From contig LRSR01010654.1 in assembly GCA_001579985.1 (NCBI GenBank), forward strand, positions 1-21,926: a stretch of 21,926 nt of DNA. The letters run 5' to 3'. The translations under genes were made by a program, and so were the position numbers. The notes beneath the pieces are model-generated. The model worked only from the letters and a program-made list of their open reading frames with translations. It made no database searches and was not told the origin of the DNA. This document shows, one piece after another, positions 9,320 to 20,000 of this stretch (position 1 is the first letter of the stretch; each line of letters begins with the position of its first letter). Origin of the DNA: Hypsibius dujardini. Its lineage: Eukaryota > Tardigrada > Eutardigrada > Parachela > Hypsibiidae.

Positions 9320-11391
9320 CTGTTTGCAACTTGACTGGGAATTTTCCCAGTGTCTTGCTCCGATCTGCTAGGATTTGTTTGATGATATCTATGAAACGCG
9401 CTAATCCCGACAGTTTAAGGACTTCGGTATTTTTTTTTAAGGCGGCAGATAGTTTAGGTAAATTGTTTTGACCTCCAAGTCAGTCAATACAACTAAGTGA
9501 TGGAAGGAACAATACTTACAATATCTGGAGCAGCTGCCTTATTTAACCTAGTGGGATTGCACGTCTTATCAATATTTTTTTTCATAACGTTAACCCTTGC
9601 CGCATGCAAAGCCTTTTTCTAACGCATTTTAAGAGCCAGAATAAAACTCTGAGGATTGAACGGCAAGGACATCGATTGTTGCATCGCGAAACATTTATGG
9701 CATGGCACGGTAATACTGTAAGTACGCTGAATAATATCTTACGGATATAAAAGGTTTAAGGCGTTTGCTTAACTACAATGTTAGTGCTCAGTTTTAGTTA
9801 AAGAAGTGTCCGATAGGAAACCGCTTCTGGGTACCAGCGGCGGCGGATTAGTCGGGCAGGAGTTCGACCATTGTCAGGATCGAAAAGCTAGACGGACGTT
9901 AAACAAAGCATCTCCAACGGGTGACTTGGATAAAGCTAGAGTATTCTGGAAGATATTTGAGTCGACCCACCTGGGCGTGCGCCTTTTCCCGGCCGACATA
10001 ATGGTTTACCCGAATGCGACCTTTCACAACGCGACCTCTGCCAACGACACCACGCCAAACGTTGTCTTCATCTGGCGCCCAGTCACCGCGGTCAATCTGT
10101 CACTCTACTGCAGCGGCTTTTTGCTCAACAGCTTCCTCCTCTTTCTCCTTATCTATGACAGTCGCCTTAACCACAGGTACTGCACCTACTGTGTGCGAAC
10201 TTAGTTATGAACTTTTACTTCCAACGCTGCAATCTGTTTTAGAAATGAAAACACTAAAACCTAAAAACGCCAAGTTGGAAAATTTAATCCGCTATATCAA
10301 AATCCAAAAAAAATTGAATTCAACAATCAATCAGATGATCACACGACGATTTCAAAGGTGATTAGAAAACAGTGAAATTCCCAGATCCGTTTTTTGCCTA
10401 ACTGTTTCACGCCATTTTTTTAGTATCCCTTTCAGTTTTTAAAATTTTCGTTTTAAATTAAATTCAATAAGTAGCGCTGCCAATGAATAACTTACTTTGA
10501 TCAAAAAGTGCTACCTTAAACGAAACGTAAATGAAACACATTGCTAGAACTGTCAAAGAGGAAGATTTAGTCTTTGAAAGTTCCGTCGCACGCTCACTGC
10601 GTGATTACGCCCCGCTGGTTTGGCAAAGCTTCATGAGATAATTAAAAACAATTTTTGCAGCAATCCAAAAAATGCATTTCAATCGGGTAAGGCTTTATTG
10701 GCAAAATTTAATCATGAAAACTACGTCTGAAAATCAGCCATTACGGTAACTCAAAAAAGTCGATTTTTGCTATACAGGGGGCTAACAGGGGGGGGGGTTG
10801 GAAAAACAGTTGAATCTTTTTTTCGCGCCTACTTGTGACAAAACATTCATTGAGGGATCGATTCTACAATGAATCTGCTGTTTATTTGCCTTATAGTACA
10901 TTGATGAGTCCAATTTGCGATAAATGGTGCTGAATAAAATGGGAAAAAAACGCCATCTTGGTTCTCTGCAAATATAATGACTTAAACAAACCCGCTCAAT
11001 TGTAAATCTCAGACGACATATCGAAAGAGGAGAAAAAATTTTATAGAATGCGTAATGACCTACTTTCTCCTTCAAAAGGAAGCAGCGCAGCACCAGTTTT
11101 AGTTTTGGTTCAAAATTAAGTTTTCACCTGGTATATGATATGTTGATGATTTTGCAAATAAGTTACGAAACCGTAATTTGATTGATACTGTTAATTTTAT
11201 TTGAATTTTTCGTAAAAATTCAGTATCAACTGAGCAAATGCGAACCCATTTGAGCCGAATCAAGTTGAAATTTTAAATTTCAAATTAAATTTTAAGAAGT
11301 CCACTACAAATATAAGGGAAATGATGTTCCAGTTTTTTATGCAACCAGGCGCAGAGTAGCACGCGAATTCCCGTGCGGTGCTATGAAAAAA

Positions 11392-11610
11392 AATATTGGG
11401 AGGGTCCAATTGGCCAGTTTACACACGCATTTCGGGCGCCCTTACTATTTATGACATAATGCCTCGCCTTTGCATATCCCGATGGCGACCTCAGCAATGA
11501 TATGTATTAGGCTGAGATCGCCAGCTATCTAATGGTAAAAATAAATTTCAATTTTTTAGCTTGCTGACTTGTCAACGAAACAAGTTGAAGCCAGTTCAGA
11601 AACCATTCCC
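11392..11610. repeat. dispersed repeat, copy B (diverged)
   Basis: It matches the left part of the copy at 8931 in a series of blocks in the same order and spacing, but with many differences. It lies in the presumed intron between the TM1 and TM4 exons of the receptor pseudogene, and its insertion could be related to the loss of the TM2-3 exon. Confidence 0.45.
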
Positions 11611-12189
11611 GTATCAGGTACATGTTCAATTGGGAAGACTAGCGCGAAGCTCATTGGGAAGCTCATTCGATATTAGTTTCCCAAACTATTTCATGGTCTA
11701 AAAGTTAAGCGAAGAGCTTCGAAACTTTTTGGGGGTATCACTTCAAACGGAGGGGACCATGCAGACTCGATGTTGACTCGGTTAAGTTTCGAAAACAAAT
11801 CAGGCCGGTCCGTTTTAAGAATTCTGGCCTTGACTGAAACAGTTTCCTAAACCGATTTAGCGCCCTTTTATTCGCAACTATTACGCCCGAACCAGTTTCG
11901 GATAACTGGTTCGTTTTTAAACGTCAATTTACTGGATCTAAGAGGGTGTTTGCGGCATTATCATTTCTAGGTCAGTCGAATGTGGGCCATTATCCATCCC
12001 GTGTCCTACCGCAACCTCTTGACCAACCGTTTCACCATCTGTCTCTGCGTCTGCGCATGGGCTTTCCCCCATGCCGTGTTCCTGCCGTTCTGGGCGCTGA
12101 ACACCCTGAAACACCGATCGAGCGTAAAGCAGAACGTGTATCATTGCTATGTCAATTGCGGTGCAGTTCTTGGATCCAGTTTTCGTAAC

Positions 12190-14038
12190 CGCGCACAGCT
12201 CTAAACTGGGGTTCGCTATGTCCGCTGCAATATTTCCAGAACCAGTCGTGCGCGCAGAATCGACAGCTGCGTCCGTATTGTCCGTGTTGTCCGAATGTCT
12301 ATCCAGTCACCATACAGAGTAGAGCAACCATCGCTGCGGACGCTATAACTGGCGCCATCTGTAGGGGAAGATCGTAAAAATATACTTTTATCAAGTAACT
12401 AGGCGTTGGACACGCTACTTTCAGATGCAAGATTCCGACATCGTCTCATCCAACCGCAGGAACAGCAATTTTTGTCAAAATTACTTTTGCTCTTGTGTTT
12501 GATTGAAAATCAATTGGGAATTCAGTAAAATGCGCATAAAGTTGTTGGATTTGATGACTGTTTAGATTCTCAGTATGAAAATTATTGCCACGCATTTATA
12601 CTTACTTGCTCTAATTCCTTGAATGATAAACTGACGGGGCAATAAAATGCCAAAGTGTAATCAAATATGATAGCCAAATCACAACAGCTGATAAAAGCCT
12701 TAATTCCGTATTTTCATAAAATTTGGCCAAACTACCGGGTAGCAACGTTGCAAACCAATTTAAAATTAAAAACATACGGTGTTTTAGGTGAAGACGGATC
12801 TACCATATCCCGTTTTCAAATATATTTTTGGTTCAGAACTGATAGTGATATTACAGGTTGGGAATCTGTCCAGAGCATTATTTCTTCAATTTTAAAAGAA
12901 CTTTCATCCCTGCTATGCCGCCGATTTCCGGATAGATACAGAATAATTTCTTTACTAGCTGCTATGATCATATAATTGATTAACCTTTAAAATCATATTT
13001 CTCTGTCAGTTTCAAACAAAAAATATTTGTATGAAGTATGATAGATTAGTGATTTGGCTCCAGCACCATTTTTTTAATTTTGAAGAAGTCGCATCCCTGT
13101 TGTCGGACCACTTCCGGAGTGATATAGAAAAACAGTGTTTCGCCCCGCCTCATTCGGGCAAGCCGACCAATGAGTGAGCGACCCTGACGCCGTCAATATC
13201 CAACTGTTGAATCGGCCACTCAAGACCGTTGGCCTTCTCCTAATGGGCGTAGTGAGGGGCGGTCCGTTCGGGTTCCAAGAAGAAATCAAAGATTTCGTCA
13301 AAGTGTTTGTGAACTGCAGAATCAAGGAAGCGGAATGCCTGTGTTTGGCAGAGAGGGTGTGGCTTCTCTACTCCAATAGATTCCTCCTGTTTAGTAAGAT
13401 GTCCTATCAACAACAACGGTATCTGGTGGGAAGGCGCACAGTGGAACGGGAAATGTTTTCATCTACGCCGTTAGGGGAGACTCAGTGGCGGATTGACCGT
13501 TGGTCCAACCGGGCTGTTCCAACCCCCCCCCCACCCCAACCAAAATGATTCCCCCCTCTTTCAGTAGTGCGAATCAGTATTGTGATGTATCCGTCGTCAT
13601 AGTATTTGGGCGGAGACGTGCTTTTCCGTCTTGTCTATTCGACTTTTCAAAAAGTTTAAGAATCTCACGATAGAATTGTGTTACATGTATGCCGCAATCA
13701 AAAGTTGCCGCAAGTAAGTTATCGTCGTGACAATTTGTTTTTTTGCTTAGCGGGGTGTGTGGCGGGGGAGGGGATGAATAGACAAGCGCACAGATTGTAC
13801 GGAAGATCGGCGGATGGGCGGATGGGCAAACGAAAAATGTGGGGCCAAGCCGTCAAACGCAAACCTGTTGTGAAATATCCTGACAATCCACCCGAACGTA
13901 AAAACTGAGTTTTTGATCGACTGATCAATTCACCGACCAACCGACCGATCGAAACTATGGGAATCAAAACTATGGGAATCTTTTCTACAAAGGTGAATGA
14001 AGTTTTGAAATCAGTTAACTTTTCTCTTTCTTTTGCAG
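12190..14038. other. presumed GPCR intron with coding-like debris
   Basis: Contains a 102-codon ATG frame at 12667-12975 (+) with no recognisable features, and a coding-like patch at about 13050-13470. There, a minus-strand frame reads FRFLDSAVHKHFDEIFDFFL and, after one stop, NGLEWPIQQLDIDGVRVAHS, followed by another stop; the plus strand is also open (13174-13548). Either strand could be the true one. A C-run (13523-13532) and a tandem duplication of AACTATGGGAATC near 13953-13981 are also present. Confidence 0.35.
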
Positions 14039-14602
14039 GAATACCAATTTGTCGTTCTTGTCGCACCCATGTACCTTCCAAGGATACTGTTAATTGTGTC
14101 GACACCCGGTCTATGTACATGGAAACGGCGCAAGGCGGAATCTAGAGCAGTGTAAAGCCTATTGTAAAGAGCGATTCGATTGACGATGCTGCAGGCCCAA
14201 TCAAAATGGTGACATTACTAGGAACCGGACGCAACCCACACGCCACGGCATATCGACGCATGACAAGCGTTTCAGGGTAAACTGGCTGGTTTTGTGTCTT
14301 GTGGGCATGAAAACCGTATACTGGATATCCACAACGGTGCCACCTGTGTTGATGCAACTCTACATTGGTGTGGTTAAGCAGAAGTATATGGGCTGCCACA
14401 ACTTCGCTCTTATTCTGAGTATGCTTTTGCTTAACGGTGCTTTCCTCATCGCTTAACCCATCGCTTAAGTTGCTTTTCTCACAAATCTCCGTGCAGGGAC
14501 ACGTTCTTATTTTTGTTGCGTCCGTTCCGCAACAAATCCGTGATATTCAAAACGTCTTACCGATGTTTTCATATCAGTGCATCCAATTTAAACTTGTATG
14601 AA

Positions 14603-15183
14603 CAGTAAAACAAGTCTAATGTTAACCTCGTTTATATGCGGTGTCTCGTCTATATTCAAATTCTCCTCCTGCACCAAATCCGTACTAGAGTAACAGTCTT
14701 CTTATTTTGCTTTCCCTCATAACGAAACTGTTCCGAAACAAGGCAGGGAATAGAAACGCGCCGTTGACGTATGCAAAATAAGAGGTCTTACTGTAAATAG
14801 ATAACATAAAGGGGCCGAAACTTAATTTAAATACTCTGTATTCCCTTAACGAAATTCATGCTTTTTACTTTAATCCATCCTGCAAGCTATTGCAGTGTTT
14901 ATTTGCGCACTGAGCTGCGTGTGTTAATTTTGTACGCTCTAAATTTTGATTTCATTTTTTTTAAATGAATAAACTTGATTGTGCTCCGTCGACTGTACTG
15001 TAGTGCTTGCAAGCAAATTGTATTTAACTCTCAAATTTGATGCAATTTCTTTTGTTTACTGGGGAATATTGCCCTCCCCCCGCCTCGGAGCGCTCTTGGG
15101 GCCCTTGGGCTAATGTTAACCCCTCGTCTAAGTTGAACAAATAGCACACAATTTTTTAGGTTTACATAAGACGAGTTTTACTG
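14603..15183. mobile_element. possible non-autonomous pogo/Tigger-like element
   Basis: The left end CAGTAAAACAAGTCTAATG and the reverse complement of the right end, CAGTAAAACTCGTCTTATG, agree over about 25 bases with a few differences. A TA follows the right end, but no matching TA precedes the left end, so the target duplication is not proven. There is no transposase frame inside. CAGTAAAAC-type ends are common in pogo/Tigger-related miniature elements. The block CTAATGTTAACC...CTCGTCTA occurs at both ends in direct orientation, so two partial copies side by side is an alternative. Confidence 0.35.
14692..14794. mobile_element. possible nested miniature inverted-repeat element
   Basis: AACAGTCTTCTTATTTTGC at the left is nearly the reverse complement of GCAAAATAAGAGGTCTTACTGT at the right. 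TA lies just outside both ends (GAGTA at the left, GTAAA at the right). It is only about 103 bases long and sits inside the larger possible element. Confidence 0.4.
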
Positions 15184-17040
15184 TATTTGATCATTCGTCT
15201 TGTACAACAAAAACAACAACAAAAATGTGATCTCAATGATTTTTTAAACGCCTACCCTTGGCGTTTTAACTCATCCCGTCCCATCTGATCTTTTTTTTAA
15301 TGGTGGTAATGCAAAAATGCAGGAGTCTCTTGCAAGGTTATTGAATGACTTCAAACTGGATACCGCGTGTCCACTTTATTTCGAGGTTAAATTCTAACAA
15401 CTGCTTCTACTCAACCCTTTTGTACCAGGAAGTGGGTCATCACTCAATCGATATTGAACTTTGTTTTTTATCGACGTAATAAGGACTAATTTGACTGAGA
15501 TCGCAATTTGTTTACGTTTCATGCGTTGGTCTTGAGCCTATGAAAAGTAAAAAGGCTTCATACATCGCACACCACACCACTTTAATAAACTTGGTCACTC
15601 CCAAAGTTCTTTGTAACTTTCATGAAGTCCAATGAGATGACGGCAATTTAGAGATCTTTGACTGAACGATTCAGGTGGACTTCATTAGCACAAAGTTTGC
15701 CGGAAAGGAGCTGCAGCTGTTTCCCAGACCTTACTTTGCGTCGGATTTGTTTTTGCTTCTGCCTTAATGGTCGAAGTTTGATCGCCTTTCTCAAATCAAA
15801 TTTCATGACATTACCTTGTGCCCGATCCAAGGCGTATATTTTCACATAGAAAATGGTCTGCCCTACACTTTCGGATCATTCAAAGCTTAGAGCAAGACAA
15901 GGGTACGAACGTTGCGCACAAATACCAGGGGAAAAAAACTTTCCTGGGCTAATCTCGACGTTCTGTTGTTTGGGTTGAGTTAAACCTCAAAAGTTGCGGT
16001 ATTGTCATAGAATTCCTATAAATTTAGTTCTGATGTGAAATTCGAAATATGAAGCAGTTATGTACGATTAAAATAGTACGAGACAATTAAGCAGACTCGC
16101 CATTAAAAAATATTGAAGGACACTTCAGAATCTAAATTCGGCCACAAATAGTCACCTTCAAATAATCAAACTTCTAGTTTCAAGAGTATTGGATTCTTTA
16201 TCTTTTGGCGTTTTCAGTCTTTGTTTTCGACAAATATTGGTGGAATGCCCAAAATTTTGAAAACAGCTTCAAATGAAATGGGCAGGAGGTACACTCAAAT
16301 ATTACGAAGAATTTTAGAGTGTTGACATGCTTCAATTTTCTTGTGAGCGGATACGGAAGTCCGTGCGCACATCACGGTCCTTTCGTTCCCGGGATGAGAG
16401 AGACTCGGCAATCATACCGCTACGAGACAAAATATAATTATTAAACATGTTAACGAACCAGTTTAACGCAATTTCCGCTCTATACAACGAGTCCTCATAC
16501 CAGTATCAAAACTGAACCGATAAAATTGAAATTTTCATTTTAAGGCGATAATCTCATGACTTTTATTTAAGTGCGCAATGAGAATTTTTTTTTCTTACAC
16601 CAAACTACTTACACATCTCCCTTCCATATACGTCGCAAGTCGCGTGATCCATGCATGCTGTGCTTAATCACTCACAATGCAGGCACTTATGTTAATCATT
16701 TATACTCTTATGATGGCATGCAAGAATTTTTGCCCAAGAGGCATAATACGTATAATTAGGTTGAGGCCTCCACCGTTGAGTGTGTAATCTGCATGATGGA
16801 AGCAGCAGTGCAAGACGCAAAAGGCTAGCTCACATTTATATTGCAACAGTATTTCTGTATCACATGAAATCCCTCAAGAAACAAGGAGCATCACGCGGAA
16901 TAATCTCGACTTATCGACTTCTACGGCCTGGTAAATCGATTTATTTAGATCACGTTTTTGTTTGAAACCCGTAAACTTGTCATCATTTTTCAACTTTACC
17001 AATGGACGCAAAATATTCATATTTTCACAGAAAAAACCAG
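15184..17040. other. AT-rich region without recognisable gene
   Basis: Upstream of the receptor gene. A minus-strand frame at about 15880-15648 reads VGQTIFYVKIYALDRAQG and then a Lys/Arg-rich stretch, which might be a decayed exon, but nothing supports it further. Other short frames (16571-16759, 16780-16965) look like chance. The promoter of the receptor gene should lie near the right end. Confidence 0.35.
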
Positions 17041-17064
17041 ATGAAGTTAGTCGCAGATAACTAA
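17041..17064 (+). promoter_or_regulatory. short upstream open reading frame
   Basis: An ATG followed by six sense codons and TAA ends one base before the ATG chosen for the receptor. If both are in the mature transcript, reinitiation or leaky scanning would be needed to reach the main start. Alternatively the true first exon lies upstream and a signal peptide is spliced in. A possible acceptor (TTTTCACAG) lies just upstream. Confidence 0.3.
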
Positions 17065-17065
17065 A

Positions 17066-20000
17066 ATGGCCCTTAATGTGACATCAACTGGCAATCTTGA
17101 CTCTGGTGCAACTAGCGAGTGGATTCTGAATGTGCAGATTTTCTCAGTTGTTTTTGCCTATCCCATTTTATTCGGCAGTTTACCCTACGTCGGTCCAGCA
17201 TTCGACACAGCGCGAGAAGAGATTGCGCAGCTGTACCCGAAGCTCAATATTTCGCATGAATTTTTGGTTTCCAGTCCTGAATGTCGAACTTGTCTCGACT
17301 GGTCGCGGGACAGTGAAAATGCCTTGGCGGCTTTTTATTACAAAAAGATAGACACACGACCACGGGATGTGACACTGTTTCTTGTACCCGGTATGCTGAT
17401 GTGTTTTCATAGTTTACTGAAACTTATTGATATGTGCTTACGCTTGAATTCTAGGTTGCGATGACATGAACGGTGTGGCACAGTTTGCAACGCAGCTGGA
17501 CAAACTCATACTTTCAAGGTTGTGTATATTAAACAAAAAATGGCGCACAAACTTAAGATACGGACGGGCAGACGCATATACAGAAGCTGACACAAACACA
17601 AGCACAAACACAAGCACAAACACAAGCACAAACACAAACACAGTCACAAACACAATTAGAGACATGAACACAATTACAGACATGGGTACAGACATAGGCA
17701 CAGACACCGACACACTCTACGGGTAATTTTTACTCTGTTTTCCAGCCTCAATCTGAAAAAAACAGCCCTACCTATCCAATTTTAAGGCGTTTTCAGCTAG
17801 ACTGAAAAGCCAGCCATTAAAGCGTTAAATACAGACTGGCATCTGTCATGTTCTTTTTCGGTATGTCTTCCAAACCTGAGGCGTTTGCGAAATGGGGTCT
17901 GGCGAAACCACTAGTTTGATTCCGGAAGTTCTTAACGACAGTTGAAAGGTTTCGGATTTCCAGCGTGAATTAACAAAAATTCCGCTGCCACAGGTGTTCA
18001 CCTTACAATTTCTCACTGAAAAAAAATCTTGTTTACGAAGATTCAAAAGGAAATATTTCTCTTATTGAGTATTTTGTTGGCGTTGAGTTAAAAAAAAAAC
18101 CAGGTAAACAAAAAATGTCGCTAACAAAGAAAACAAAAAAAGAAGAATATGCGAGGGAAGATCTGAAAATTTTCTCATATGAAGGCCCTTTATTTTCGTT
18201 TGCGACTCTCTCAATTTTTTACTTTGATAGTATACTCTTCTTTTTATTCGAACTTATTTTTTTGCTAAAGCTTTTGTAATTTTTTATTTTATTTACTTAC
18301 TAGTATTTGTTTGCCCTTCATGTTTTTTCTCAGCACCTTCTTTCTCCGCGTTTTCCAAAACAAATTAAAGACTATCCCGAGGATATTAATTCGACGTTTT
18401 GTCATTTTTTACTGCGTTCATGCAGAAGACACATTTAAATTAGCTACTTTTTCGATTTTAAATTCAAGTAAAACTATCCAATGAAGACTGCCAAAGTGAA
18501 TTATTTATAGCTGCCGGTCTAGCTTTTATTGAGATAAAACAGAGGACCTGTTTTTTGAACTGGAATCCAGCCAGGAAACCGAGGCTGAAATCCAGTTTCT
18601 AATTCAGACTCGATTATACAAGAGCTTTTTAATCTGCTTAACGGTGAAATACAGCTTGATTTAGCCAGTCTGGATGAGACTGAAAACAAAATGGAAGCAG
18701 GAAGCGATTACCCGTAGGGGAGGTACAAAAATAGACAGCGGGGTAGACATGGACCGAAGCAGACACCCACACAAACACGCAACACCAAGCACCGCCCAGT
18801 ATGGGTTATGACTTTTATTTTAGAATTTATAATATATTTTTATCTAATACAGCGTTATAGGCGCCGGAAATATTGCTGATCGTACGACATGGCCTACCTG
18901 GATTACGACCACAATTTTGTCTACATCGACTTTCGCAAGAACTATTAACAATATTGTTGACTTTTACAACTGGCGGCATTTAGCCATTGTTTCGCACGCA
19001 AATGGAAACAGTTTCGGTCCAGTGTTTTCTGCTTATTTGAGCAATTACTTTTCCAAGTCAAAATATCAAATATACTTCCGTTCTATTGAGAATGCAGCAG
19101 GCCATGCAGCATATCAAAATCTCCTGCGGAACCTCAGCTTTTTATGTCGAGGTCAGTAAGAGGCTCTCGTTTTTTTAAATAATCATTTAAAAATATACCG
19201 CCTGCCCAATTTTTCCCTCTTGCCTTTAGTGATATTATATTTCGGAGAAGCAACACAGTTTCGTCAACTCATGGTAAAACTAAAAGGCGAAATTATAAGA
19301 TGTCTTTTTTGACTCATTTAATTGATTCATTTTAGACGGCAGCCGGGTTGCAAAATATGACAAATGGTGAATATGTACGTAAAGAAGGATGTCAGTCACT
19401 ATTCGAAGCCAGTGAATGCTCTGAACGTGAAATTCGAAATGCGAATTATGTAGGTGTATCTAGTCTTTCGGCCCTATCGACATTCCAGTCGCGGTAACTT
19501 CGCGTGGACGCCGGCTGAACCGGGAACCGAAAAAGTAAGGCTGGAATACATCCATAGAGAGACATCCGTAGACGCGGCTAAAGAATAAAATAGACACAAC
19601 CAGAAATCCAGACAGACCCACACATATATTATATTTCAACAGGTGGCAAAGGAGGCATTCAAGTCTGTCATCATAATTGAGACTGATCCATTTGAAACAA
19701 AAGAAAACCAGGATTTATTCCAGTTATGGAAGACGCGGTCGCGCGATGTATATAACTTCACGTACGCCGTCAATGAGCCGGTACTTGTATTAAAATGGTT
19801 ATTTTTGCAGTCGCGTAATGGGATAATTTTGTTCCCAAAATGATTTTGTTCTCTTTGCTGCTATAGATTAGTCCAAATTCCGCATCGACATACTCAGCCA
19901 TGATGATAATGACAAAGGTAAAGCGTTGTCTGTTTATCCGTTCATTTGTATGTCTTTTTTGTCTGTACGTTAGCTGCCTCTCTTTCTGTCCGTCCTCTTG

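Larger units (their letters stand above)
10001..14456 (+). pseudogene. rhodopsin-like GPCR, incomplete
   Basis: Recognisable exons: 10001-10176 (N-terminus with NAT, NAT and NDT glycosylation sites, then TM1 with LYCSGFLLNSFLLFLLIYD; donor GTACTG, phase 2); about 11971-12185 (after TTTCTAG; SRMWAIIHPVSYR at the end of TM3, where DRY is expected, then TM4 with Trp in CVCAWAFPHAVFLPF, then a Cys-containing loop); 14039-14151 (after TTTTGCAG; TM5 with FVVLVAPMYLPRILLIV, then KRRK); and 14195-14456 (TM6 NWLVLCLVGMKTVYW, TM7 HNFALILSMLLLNGAFLIA). The 43-base intron at 14152-14194 is in phase. The exon carrying TM2 and most of TM3 was not found in 10177-11970, and TAA at 14454 cuts TM7 where NPxxY should follow. 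A live gene would be a plasma-membrane receptor; its ligand is unknown. I favour a recent pseudogene, but misread bases or missed exons are possible. Confidence 0.65.

Noticed and set aside
9084-9371. 95-codon plus-strand frame
   Set aside because: It lies mostly within a dispersed repeat whose other copies do not keep the frame as a recognisable protein.
9806-10000. Upstream extension of the TM1 frame to a GTG
   Set aside because: GTG is not a usual animal start; the ATG at 10001 gives a short glycosylated N-terminus. The extension may still be coding if an upstream exon exists.
17438-17726. Frames on both strands rich in Thr-Asn or Val-Phe
   Set aside because: They come from the CA-rich intronic repeat of the receptor gene.
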